Shown here: one piece after another, positions 19,268 to 30,600 of the stretch
Numbering within the stretch: the first letter of the stretch is position 1
Layout of the letters: every line of letters begins with the position of its first letter
Assembly (NCBI GenBank): GCA_964035545.1
Contig: OZ037766.1
Location: 14,621,222-14,685,221, forward strand
DNA from: Bugula neritina
Lineage: Eukaryota; Bryozoa; Gymnolaemata; Cheilostomatida; Bugulidae
Direction: 5' to 3'
Length of the DNA: 64,000 bases
Translations under genes and position numbers: made by a program
Notes under the pieces: generated by a model
The model's input: the letters and a program-made list of their open reading frames with translations, nothing else
Databases searched by the model: none
What the model was told of the DNA's origin: nothing

Positions 19268-22200
19268 ATGCTACATGAGTCAAGTAACTGTGATATTTTA
19301 AATAAACATATTATTTTATGTAAAGATTTATCTAAGAAATATTTTGATATAGCTGGGCAAGTTCATGTAGATCTAAGAAATGTAATATTGGAAATGCAAA
19401 CCTCATTTCGAGCTCGTGTTAACATTTCACATTTGCCTGTTAGTCGCAATAGTAGTTCAACTGTTTTGTCTGGCACCGATAACGGGCATGCGGCGCGAGA
19501 TCGGCTGGGGCGAGACGGTGTTCGTGGTGTAGCGAGTGTTTCATTCGGTGGGGCTTTGCAACCTGAACAAACACCAACTAATGACAACTTGAATAAATAC
19601 CCTGTAGATAAGGATGAACAAGTGGATTGTTCTCATTTAGCAAACAATAGCGCACACAAATTCCAGTCTTGTTATGCAATTCCATATGAGATCTTACCAG
19701 CAAAAGATTCTCTATTGTTTCAGAATATGCAGGGTACGAACCTCCACCCATTAACCTTTCATTGAGTAAATCACGGCACGAAAGCAATGAGCCTGTTAAT
19801 CGCGAACATGCTTGCAATTCTAAATTTAAAAAGCACCCCCGACCTACATTTAGTGGCATACGCCGAGAATGGCCCTAATTTCGCACAGTCTGGAGGCGTT
19901 ATCCGGCTTTCGAGTTTCAAACAGAAGAAGAAAGAGCAGCAGCTCTTAGAAACAGTCTTAGTGGTGCAGCATTCCACTGCATAAAATCCATATAATTATT
20001 CACACCAGCCTAATGCCTATGAGCGACAATGGGATAAGCTAGAGAGAAAGTACAGTGATGTGAGCTTGTGTGTGCAGAGTGTATATGATGAGTTGAGCAG
20101 ATTAAAACCAGTATTGAGCGAGGACCACAGGGCGCTAGCTCAGTTTGTCGATGAGATAGAGCAATGCTACAGCCAACTTGCAGAAATCGGTCAGACGTCT
20201 GCCATTACAATGTCGTACATTGACGAGCTGGTTGATAAGCTACCTAATTTTATCAAAAAGCAATGGTGTGAGATATATGAAAGCTTGAGTGTTGAGTGCA
20301 AAGTTCACCCGTTGCCAAGTTTCATGGGATTCATGGAAGGCTGCAGACGAACAGTATCACGGTTAGCTGAACGTCAGATATATATCGGTGAAAACAAGAC
20401 CTACGTGGTCAAACAGAATAAAACTCATGCAAAAACGTTGACTTTCCATACAAAATCTCAAAGCGATAGCCAAAATTGCTTAATTCATGTTCATGCTAAG
20501 CATTCAACTGAAGAATGTAAAGTGTTTCATAGCATGTCGATGGATGATAGATTTAAGTTAGCGAAAACCAACAGAGCTTGTTTTAAATGTTTTGGTGCTC
20601 ATAGAAGGAAAGATTGCAAGTCGAAAAACAGCTGCAGTAATTGTAATGACAATTACCATCATTCCTTGCTATGTAACAGACAGAAAGATCAAGCAAAAAT
20701 AGAAAATACATGCCATAAAGATGTGGGAACAGTTGTCAACAATCATCTGGTACAACCTACTGTAGAAGAAATTATTTTTCCTGTCCAAGAGGTTCCTGTA
20801 GAGGGACTCAATGCCACAGCACTACTTATGTATGACAGTGGTTCCAATTCATCGTACATCAGTTTTGATGCAGTCCAGCGAATACAAGCAAAGCCAGTGA
20901 AAAGCAATATTTCACTAAGCATTGCAGTGTTAAGGGGCAAGACTAAGAATCTTAAGACGAAGCTATATGAAATAAAGCTCATCAATCAGGAAGGTAAGAC
21001 AGAAAGAGTGACTGCTTATGGCATTGACAACATAACAAGTCCTGTAAAGATACCAAACAACACTAAGATAGCCCAGATCTTCCCTGACGTTGATCTACCA
21101 CTTTTGTACAGGAAATCATCAACTGTTGAAATCCTTATAGGGTTAGACAATGCGCACGTAATGCCAGAAAGAACAGTGGTCAAGACAGAACAAGGGTTAA
21201 GGATTATGGAAAACACATTCAGAATTATGTTGCAGGGGGCGATGACCGATTCAATTCGATCCTCTTCAAGATGTAATTTAACACAAATTGAAGGCAGAGA
21301 TCAGGTTTCTCATGGAGCTCTTAAGTTTCAAGTACAAAGCAATGTTAGCCTAGGGCCACACGGTGCGTATTTTCGCATGCGAAAATTGAAATCACAAGTA
21401 GCAAAGGTGTCCACTGTAGCGTCAGTGATGCGTGATAAATAAAGCATTCATTTTTAAATTGCACTCGCTTTCAATAAAACGTAATTTACTGGAATGTAGC
21501 ACTAAAACAAAGAAATTGGGCTCGCTGAATAACTACCAGCCAATTAGGTGACGACGACAGAGACGATTCGCACTTGCGTTGAAAATGAAGAGCGACAAGT
21601 GCGAATGTTTTCTCAACGCACACAGTGGACATCTTTGCTACTTGTGATTTCAATTTTTGCATGCGAAAATACGCACCGTGTGGCCCTAGGCTTAACGCTC
21701 ATATGAAAACTTAGAAGTATTGGAAGAAATACTGCCTGAGCACTATCTACAAAGTCACAGTGTGAATGGGCTTGGTCACAGTAGTGAAGTTAGTCATTCA
21801 GTGTCCGGCACAAGCTTAAGCCAACCATCTGGATCTCAGTTAGGTCTATCGCAAGTAAAGCAAGAGAAAGGCGAAGATGACGCTGAGCATTCAACAAATT
21901 TATTGCTGCAGACTTCACATAGTTCAGCAGATGAGCATGACCTCCAGTCTGATGACAGCAACCAACACTTTATTCCTTCTACAGTAGAAATAGACAAGTC
22001 CAACAAACCACTGAATTATGAAGAAAATACTGCTAAAGTTTTTACCTCTTTTTAGAAGTGCGAAAGCTTTCTGAAAGAATCAGAAGTAAAGTTGAAAAAA
22101 GTCACCCCTCAAGATCCACACCAACAAATAGTCTTTACAAGGCCAGTGTTTGATAAATCTCAAGCAAGTACTGCAGGACATTTTTACAAGGCTAAAATAA

Positions 22201-22510
22201 GAGAGATCCAGAATGCTACGGACGGTAACACGAGTGAGTGGTGGTGGATTAAGAGTAATAGCAATTTAGCAGATTGGGTAAGCAGGTCAAAGAGCCCTGA
22301 AAAGATTGGATAAATGGCAGAAGTTCTTAGCAGCTTGAAACCCGTAAAATGCTTAAAGTTACAACATTTTTTAGAAACTTTTGTAATGCTAGTGCAAGCC
22401 AAGATTCGTCTAGAGAAACCATGGGCACGGAAGTCGAAAATCATTATAGTGACGCCCAGCGATCATAGAGAAAGTTGGAGATGTAGTGGCAGTAGCAGAC
22501 AATTGCAGTA
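19268..22510 (+). pseudogene. BEL/Pao retrotransposon remnant (Gag-protease, pol fragment)
   Basis: The Gag matrix-like part is in 19268-19765. In a second frame (about 19725-19985, with a TAA at 19876) the sequence reads FRTVWRRYPAFEF and AAALRNSLSGAAFHCIKSI, then a third frame gives QPNAYERQWDKLERKYSDV, the DUF1759 hallmark of Pao Gag. In 20060-21442, zinc knuckles lie at about residues 174-209 (CFKCFGAHRRKDC, CSNCNDNYHH) and the protease site YDSGSN has D259. After the MITE at 21348 and a short ORF at 21720, the RT is missing. Only WWWIKSNSNLADWVSRSKSP (22201-22290) remains, like the post-RNase H part of Pao. Frameshifts, stops and deletion make it non-functional. LTRs were not found. Confidence 0.75.
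21345..21694. mobile_element. 344-bp MITE, Harbinger-like, in the BEL remnant
   Basis: Inverted repeats of about 70 bp begin GCCTAGGGCCACACGG at 21348 and end at 21691, differing at about two positions. TTA flanks both ends (21345-21347 and 21692-21694), the 3-bp target preferred by PIF/Harbinger transposons. There is no coding capacity. The 3' end of the BEL frame at 20060 runs into this element and stops at 21442, so the last 32 or so residues of that frame are MITE-derived. Confidence 0.85.
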
Positions 22511-22955
22511 AAATACAAACATTTAGATTTGGCTCAAGGGTGCGGGTTTGTGCAGAGTGCAGGGAGGCCGAGTGATTCATGCGGTGCAGAACCTGGCATT
22601 GCTTGTCTCAGTTGATTAGGTGCGCTTATAGTTTCGTGTCGATGCCAGACCAAACAATCATTTTACACTAAATTTAACAGTGAGGTTTGCAATATATCTG
22701 ATGAGCCAAATAATATTTTTGCTTACTGTTAAGTTTTTTTACATTCCAATGTTATGTTTTTTGTTGCCGTTATATTTTGTTCTACTGTTTTTTTTTGATT
22801 AATTTAGAAATTTAATTTAATCAACCCCGCCCCTCTGGTGTAGCAGTGGCTTTTTGGCAGATTTCCAAAAACCAGTTTTTGGTCGATGAGTCAGTGTAGC
22901 TCAGTTTTCCTCCTGCTAAAGATGCAAGCAATCTATACTTAATTGTCAAAATAAT
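22511..22955. other. Non-coding, no assignment
   Basis: No clear gene or repeat. It may include the end or 3' LTR of the BEL element, but no partner copy was found for comparison. Confidence 0.5.
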
Positions 22956-23037
22956 TGTAAGTATCAAGTATTATAATATAATACTTGATACTTACAAAGT
23001 TCAAGACTAAAGATAATATTATTATCTTTAGTTTTGA
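22956..23037. repeat. Two adjacent perfect or near-perfect hairpins
   Basis: 22956-22996 has 18-bp perfect arms (TGTAAGTATCAAGTATTA) around 5 bp. 23000-23037 has 18-bp arms (TTCAAGACTAAAGATAAT) with one mismatch around ATT. They lie 3 bp apart and share no sequence. Their origin is unknown; they could be a cruciform-forming insertion or part of an element end. Confidence 0.85.
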
Positions 23038-23190
23038 ATTTTATTAACTAAATGTTTTGTCAGCTTTGTAATTAATGTTAAGTTAACAATATGTTTGTAA
23101 TTTTCATGGTTATAGTGTTGTGTTTTAGCACAATTACTAAGCGTGGATTGCCTGCGTATTTAATGTCAATTTAACTAGCAATTACTAGAA

Positions 23191-24242
23191 TGGCTGGCGT
23201 ACAATAACCTTTATTTAACTCGATAAACATAATCATAACACCACATCAAAATACTATATAACATCAGTCAATTACTACCACATGTTACTACTACGAGTCC
23301 TAGCTCACAACAACACATGGTTTCTGCTGGCTAACCCGCGAACAGTCACTTGACAGGAAGCTCGCCTTCCGGTCCCTCTGATTGGATAGTAGAACGTAGT
23401 TATAAGTATTCCCATACGGAGAGGGGACGACCCCATTATTATACTACGTAGTCCCATTACACCGCCCCCACCAGCAGAAAGCCCCACTTTCTGATAAAAC
23501 AAAATAGTATAATAATGCAAAAATGACATAAGTAAGGAAAATCCACAAAGAAAAAAAAGAGAAATACCAAATGTACGACATATATAAGTAAGATGAAACG
23601 GATGGCCAACACACAGCTGGCCAGTTACAGAGAGAGAGATCTGGATCGTCACACAGATCGATCGTTAGCAGATCAAGCATTTACACGATCACAATGTAGT
23701 AACCCGAGGACATGTGGGGTGAAATTGTCAACTTTCAACTCCTAGTTTTGCAGGGACTGGATCCGGTGTCGTGCTTGCCGTGCACGTAGTCTACGCTTAA
23801 GGCGTCCTACTGAGCCCTTCAGTTCACTAAGGCCCAATGTAGTGCTGAGTAAGTCGGGGGCCAATTGGGTAAATTCATCCTGTAGTCGTAGGAGTCTTTC
23901 CTCGACGGTTGCTAGTCGGTTAGGTCTGGTCGGAGTTGGGGTCGCTTCTTCTGGGGCGTCTGACGCTTCCATGGGAGTGTGGTCTGGCCCGGGTATATTA
24001 GCAGCAACAGTCTTCACCATGAGGGACTTCTGGCGGGCGGCTGTTAGCAGTGTATAAAACCCGGAGAATAATGCGGCCCAGGTCAAAGCCTTCTTAACCA
24101 CTGGCCTAATGGCTTCTAGATACTGGTCGTAATTGTCCGCGTCCAATACATAGCCTTCGCCTGCAAAGCAGTCCATCATATGTGCCAAGACGGGGTATGG
24201 ATATACGTCGTGGTCATTATTATACTACGTAATCCCATTACA
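23191..24242 (-). mobile_element. Second Gypsy copy, internally deleted
   Basis: A probable 3' LTR (about 23191-23461) starts on the minus strand TGTAATGGGACTACGTAG after the purine tract GGTGGGGGCGG. The same first 28 bp (one mismatch) recur at 24242-24215, immediately before an ORF like the accessory ORF of the first Gypsy. So the outermost 28 bp of the 5' LTR are fused to the accessory-ORF region and everything from there to the accessory ORF is gone. The left LTR edge is tentative and no target duplication was recognised. Confidence 0.6.
23742..24188 (-). CDS. Accessory ORF product of the second Gypsy copy (148 aa)
   Basis: An open frame of 148 aa. The N-terminus is MAHMMDCFAGEGYV, then a hydrophobic stretch (ALTWAALFSGFYTLL, about residues 35-50) that could be a membrane segment. 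A Pro/Ala/Thr-rich linker follows, then a heptad-like helical C-terminus (ATVEERLLRLQDEF, ELKGSVGRLKRRLR) rich in Arg. The C-terminal part resembles the end of the accessory ORF at 10679. No catalytic motif is seen. It may be a truncated remainder of a longer protein, since the element is deleted just upstream of its ATG. Function unknown. Confidence 0.4.
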   Translation of the reverse strand: MAHMMDCFAGEGYVLDADNYDQYLEAIRPVVKKALTWAALFSGFYTLLTAARQKSLMVKTVAANIPGPDHTPMEASDAPEEATPTPTRPNRLATVEERLLRLQDEFTQLAPDLLSTTLGLSELKGSVGRLKRRLRARQARHRIQSLQN

Positions 24243-24249
24243 ATAGGTT

Positions 24250-24355
24250 ACAGTATGAGTACAAGTACAAGTATGAGTATGAGTACAAGTAAAGTACGAG
24301 TATGAGTATGAGTACAAGTAAAGTACGAGTATGAGTATGAGTCTAAGTATGAATG
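24250..24355. repeat. 29-bp minisatellite of GAGTAT/GTACAA hexamers
   Basis: Units beginning GTATGAGTATGAGT start at 24271, 24300 and 24329 (29-bp period) and are themselves built of AGTATG and AGTACA hexamers. The block lies between the second Gypsy copy and the satellite array. Confidence 0.85.
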
Positions 24356-24540
24356 AAGTCTAACTTAGATAATATACTGTCGGCAATAGACAAAAATAGA
24401 GTTAGGGCCTGCATCTGTGTCATCCATTCATTCACCCTTCATTAAGTGAATCAGAATAGATAAGCATCCGTGCCAAACAGAATCCGTGCTGACGCAGCAA
24501 CAATTATCAGCTGATACAGTAACCATTATCGGCTGTCACA

Positions 24541-24901
24541 CTGAAGGAAGAAAGTTAGTTGTACTCACTTCTCTCATAGAAGTGCCAATTGCAATAGCTT
24601 CTGGGAGAATTAGAGATTGTACCAGGGGGATTAGTAATTCCCCTAGCTATAAGGTCAAAATGTCTTGGGAGGGATGCCAATTATCATCTCCCCTAGGAGA
24701 AATGCTGATTGCAATCTCCCCTAGAAAAAATGCCAATTTGCAAAAACAATTAGAGTATAATGTTAAACAATAATTTTAATAGGCTTTTAAGAATACTGTA
24801 ACAGCAGCTTTTTGGTTTAATGATTAAAATGAAAGCTGTTCTGTGAAACAATTTTTGTGAAATGGGTTTGGCAATAGATTGGTGACTAAAAAAATATTTT
24901 T
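24541..24901. repeat. Diverged edge monomer of the array (long type)
   Basis: The first unit is recognisable from GTTAGTTGTACTCACTTC onward but differs at many positions from the rest (for example CTTCTGGGAGAATTAGAG). It carries a diverged version of the 69-bp block (AGGGGGATTAGTAATTCCCC...GATGCCAATTATCATC). Divergent edge units are normal when unequal exchange homogenises only the array interior. Confidence 0.85.
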
Positions 24902-27607
24902 CTATGGCATGAGTCAAAGCAGCTAAAGAAGTGAATGAAGCAAGTTAGTTGTACTCACTTCATTCATAGAAAAGCCAATTGCAATTGCTCCTAGGAGAAT
25001 TGGGAATCCTCCCTAGGAGAAATGCTAATTGCAATCTTGCCTAGGAGAAATGCCAATTTGCAAAAACAAATAGAATATAATGTAAAACAATAATTTTAAT
25101 AGCTTTTATGAATACTGTGACAGAAGCTTTTTGGTTTAATGATTAAAATGAAAACTTTTCTGTAAAACAATTTTTGTGAGATGGGTTTGGCAATAGATTG
25201 GTGACTAAATTAACTATTTTTCTATGGCATGAGTCAAAGCAGCTAAAGAAGTGAATGAAGCAAGTAAGTTGTACTCACTTCATTCATAGAAAAGCCAATT
25301 GCAATTGCTCCTAGGAGAATTGGGAATTGTACCCTAGGAGAAATGCTGATTGCAATCTTCCTTAGGAGAAATGCCAATTTGCAAAAACAGTTAGAGTATA
25401 AAGTTAAACAATAATTTTAATAGCTTTTATGAATACTGTGACAGCAGCTTTTTTGTTTAATGATTAAAATGAAAACTTTTCTGTGAAACATGTTTTGTGA
25501 AATGGGTTTGGCAATAGATTGGTGACTAAATTAACTATTTTTCTATGGTATGAGTCAAAGCAGCCAAAGAAGTGAATGAAGCAAGTAAGTTGTACTCACT
25601 TCATTCAGAGAAAAGCCAATTGCAATTGCTCCTAGGAGAATTGGGAATTGTACTAGGGGGATTCACAATCTCCCTAGCAATAAGGTCAAAAGGTCTTAGG
25701 AGAGATGCCAATTGGCATCTCCCCTAGGAGAAATGCTGATTGCAATCCTCCCTAGGAGAAATGCCAATTTGCAAAAATAGTTAGAGTATAATGTTAAACA
25801 ATTATTTTAATAGCTTTTATGAATACTGTGACAGCAGCTTTTTGGTTTAATGATTAAAATGAAAACTTTTCTGTAAAACATTTTTTGTGAAATGGGTTTG
25901 GCAATAGATTGGTGACTATATTAACTATTTTTCTATGGCATGAGTCAAAGCAGCTAAAAAAGTGAATGAAGCAAGTTAGTTGTACCCACTTCATTCATAG
26001 AAAAGCCAATTGCAATTGCTCCTAGGAGAATTGGGAATTGTACCCTAGGAGAAAGTCTAATTGCAATCTTCCCTAGGAGAAATGCCAAATTGCAAAAACA
26101 GTTAGAGTATAATGTTAAACAATAATTTTAATAGCTTTTATGAATACTGTGACAGCAGCTTTTTGGTTTAATGATTAAAATGAAAACTTTTCTGTAAAAC
26201 AATTTTTTGTGAAATGGGTTTGGCAATAGATTGGTGACTAAATTAACTATTTTTCTATGGCATGAGTCAAAGCAGCTAAAGAAGTGAATGAAGCAAGTTA
26301 GTTGTACTCACTTCATTCATAGAAAAGCCAATTGCAATTGCTCCTAGGAGAATTGGGAATTGTACGCTAGGAGAAATGCTGATTGCAATCTTCCCTAGGA
26401 GAAATGCCAATTTGCAAAAACAGTTAGAGTATAATGTTAAACAATAATTTTAATAGCTTTTATGAATACTGTGACAGCAGCTTTTTTGTTTAATGATTAA
26501 AATGAAAACTTTTCTGTAAAACATGTTTTGTGAAATGGGTTTGGCAATAGATTGGTGACTAAATTAACTATTTTCCTATGGCATGAGTCAAAGCAGCTAA
26601 AGAAGTGAATGAAGCAAGTAAGTTGTACTCACTTCATTCAGAGAAAAGCCAATCGCAATTGCTCCTAGGAGAATTGGGAATTGCACTATTGGGATTCGCA
26701 ATCTCCCTAGCAATAAGGTCAAAAGGCCTTAGGAGAGATGCCAATTGGCATCTCCCCTAGGAGAAATGCTGATTGCAATCCTCCCTAGGAGAAATGCCAA
26801 TTTGCAAAAACAGTTAGAGTATAATGTTAAACAATAATTTTAATAGCTTTTATGAATACTGTGGCAGCAGCTTTTTGGTTTAATGATTAAAATGAAAACT
26901 TTTCTGTAAAACATTTTTTGTGAAATAGGTTTGGCAATAGATTGGAGACTAAATTAACTATTTTTCTATGGCATGAGTCAAAGCAACTAAAGAAGTGAAT
27001 GAAGCAAGTTAGTTGTACTCACTTCATTCATAGAAAAGCCAATTGCAATTGCTCCTAGGAGAATTGGGAATTGTACCCTAGGAGAAATGCTGATTGCAAT
27101 CTTCCTTAGGAGAAATGCCAATTTGCAAAAACAGTTAGAGTATAAAGTTAAACAATAATTTTAATAGCTTTTATGAATACTGTGACAGCAGCTTTTTTGT
27201 TTAATGATTAAAATGAAAACTTTTCTGTGAAACATGTTTTGTGAAATGGGCTTGGCAATAGATTGGTGACTAAATTAACTATTTTTCTATGGCATGAGTC
27301 AAAGCAGCCAAAGAAGTGAATGAAGCAAGTAAGTTGTACTCACTTCATTCAGAGAAAAGCCAATTGCAATTGCTCCTAGGAGAATTGGGAATTGTACCCT
27401 AGGAGAAATGCTGATTGCAATCTTCCTTAGGAGAAATGCCAATTTGCAAAAACAGTTAGAGTATAATGTTAAACAATAATTTTAATAGCTTTTATGAATA
27501 CTGTGACAGCAGCTTTTTTGTTTAATGATTAAAATGAAAACTTTTCTGTGAAACATGTTTTGTGAAATGGGTTTGGCAATAGATTGGTGACTAAATTAAC
27601 TATTTTT

Positions 27608-30600
27608 CTATGGCATGAGTCAAAGCAGCTAAAGAAGTGAATGAAGCAAGTAAGTTGTACTCACTTCATTCAGAGAAAAGCCAATCGCAATTGCTCCTAG
27701 GAGAATTGGGAATTGCACTATTGGGATTCGCAATCTCCCTAGCAATAAGGTCAAAAGGCCTTAGGAGAGATGCCAATTGGCATCTCCCCTAGGAGAAATG
27801 CTGATTGCAATCCTCCCTAGGAGAAATGCCAATTTGCAAAAACAATTAGAGTATAATGTTAAACAATAATTTTAATAGCTTTTATGAATACTGTGGCAGC
27901 AGCTTTTTGGTTTAATGATTAAAATGAAAACTTTTCTGTAAAACATTTTTTGTGAAATAGGTTTGGCAATAGATTGGAGACTAAATTAACTATTTTTCTA
28001 TGGCATGAGTCAAAGCAACTAAAGAAGTGAATGAAGCAAGTTAGTTGTACTCACTTCATTCATAGAAAAGCCAATTGCAATTGCTCCTAGGAGAATTGGG
28101 AATTGTACCCTAGGAGAAATGCTGATTGCAATCTTCCTTAGGAGAAATGCCAATTTGCAAAAACAGTTAGAGTATAAAGTTAAACAATAATTTTAATAGC
28201 TTTTATGAATACTGTGACAGCAGCTTTTTTGTTTAATGATTAAAATGAAAACTTTTCTGTGAAACATGTTTTGTGAAATGGGTTTGGCAATAGATTGGTG
28301 ACTAAATTAACTATTTTTCTATGGCATGAGTCAAAGCAGCCAAAGAAGTGAATGAAGCAAGTAAGTTGTACTCACTTCATTCAGAGAAAAGCCAATTGCA
28401 ATTGCTCCTAGGAGAATTGGGAATTGTACTAGGGGGATTCACAATCTCCCTAGCAATAAGGTCAAAAGGTCTTAGGAGAGATGCCAATTGGCATCTCCCC
28501 TAGGAGGAATGCTGATTGCAATCCTCCCTAGGAGAAATGCCAATTTGCAAAAATAGTTAGAGTATAATGTTAAACAATTATTTTAATAGCTTTTATGAAT
28601 ACTGTGACAGCAGCTTTTTGGTTTAATGATTAAAATGAAAACTTTTCTGTAAAACATTTTTTGTGAAATGGGTTTGGCAATAGATTGGTGACTATATTAA
28701 CTATTTTTCTATGGCATGAGTCAAAGCAGCTAAAAAAGTGAATGAAGCAAGTTAGTTGTACCCACTTCATTCATAGAAAAGCCAATTGCAATTGCTCCTA
28801 GGAGAATTGGGAATTGTACCCTAGGAGAAAGTCTAATTGCAATCTTCCCTAGGAGAAATGCCAAATTGCAAAAACAGTTAGAGTATAATGTTAAACAATA
28901 ATTTTAATAGCTTTTATGAATACTGTGACAGCAGCTTTTTGGTTTAATGATTAAAATGAAAACTTTTCTGTAAAACATTTTTTGTGAAATAGGTTTGGCA
29001 ATAGATTGGAGACTAAATTAACTATTTTTCTATGGCATGAGTCAAAGCAGCTAAAGAAGTGAATGAAGCAAGTTAGTTGTACTCACTTCATTCATAGAAA
29101 AGCCAATTGCAATTGCTCCTAGGAGAATTGGGAATTGTACCCTAGGAGAAATGCTGATTGCAATCTTCCTTAGGAGAAATGCCAATTTGCAAAAACAGTT
29201 AGAGTATAATGTTAAACAATAATTTTAATAGCTTTTATGAATACTGTGACAGCAGCTTTTTTGTTTAATGATTAAAATGAAAACTTTTCTGTGAAACATG
29301 TTTTGTGAAATGGGTTTGGCAATAGATTGGTGACTAAATTAACTATTTTTCTATGGCATGAGTCAAAGCAGCTAAAGAAGTGAATGAAGCAAGTAAGTTG
29401 TACTCACTTCATTCAGAGAAAAGCCAATCGCAATTGCTCCTAGGAGAATTGGGAATTGCACTATTGGGATTCGCAATCTCCCTAGCAATAAGGTCAAAAG
29501 GCCTTAGGAGAGATGCCAATTGGCATCTCCCCTAGGAGAAATGCTGATTGCAATCCTCCCTAGGAGAAATGCCAATTTGCAAAAACAATTAGAGTATAAT
29601 GTTAAACAATAATTTTAATAGCTTTTATGAATACTGTGGCAGCAGCTTTTTGGTTTAATGATTAAAATGAAAACTTTTCTGTAAAACATTTTTTGTGAAA
29701 TAGGTTTGGCAATAGATTGGAGACTAAATTAACTATTTTTCTATGGCATGAGTCAAAGCAACTAAAGAAGTGAATGAAGCAAGTTAGTTGTACTCACTTC
29801 ATTCATAGAAAAGCCAATTGCAATTGCTCCTAGGAGAATTGGGAATTGTACCCTAGGAGAAATGCTGATTGCAATCTTCCTTAGGAGAAATGCCAATTTG
29901 CAAAAACAGTTAGAGTATAAAGTTAAACAATAATTTTAATAGCTTTTATGAATACTGTGACAGCAGCTTTTTTGTTTAATGATTAAAATGAAAACTTTTC
30001 TGTGAAACATGTTTTGTGAAATGGGTTTGGCAATAGATTGGTGACTAAATTAACTATTTTTCTATGGCATGAGTCAAAGCAGCCAAAGAAGTGAATGAAG
30101 CAAGTAAGTTGTACTCACTTCATTCAGAGAAAAGCCAATTGCAATTGCTCCTAGGAGAATTGGGAATTGTACTAGGGGGATTCACAATCTCCCTAGCAAT
30201 AAGGTCAAAAGGTCTTAGGAGAGATGCCAATTGGCATCTCCCCTAGGAGGAATGCTGATTGCAATCCTCCCTAGGAGAAATGCCAATTTGCAAAAATAGT
30301 TAGAGTATAATGTTAAACAATTATTTTAATAGCTTTTATGAATACTGTGACAGCAGCTTTTTGGTTTAATGATTAAAATGAAAACTTTTCTGTAAAACAT
30401 TTTTTGTGAAATGGGTTTGGCAATAGATTGGTGACTATATTAACTATTTTTCTATGGCATGAGTCAAAGCAGCTAAAAAAGTGAATGAAGCAAGTTAGTT
30501 GTACCCACTTCATTCATAGAAAAGCCAATTGCAATTGCTCCTAGGAGAATTGGGAATTGTACCCTAGGAGAAAGTCTAATTGCAATCTTCCCTAGGAGAA

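Noticed and set aside
19363-19984. Minus-strand frames opposite BEL Gag
   Set aside because: The plus-strand frames carry the BEL/Pao Gag motifs; these are antisense shadows.
22314-22511. A separate gene after the BEL fragment
   Set aside because: The frame has no recognisable domain and lies directly after broken BEL pol sequence; it is probably decayed element DNA.
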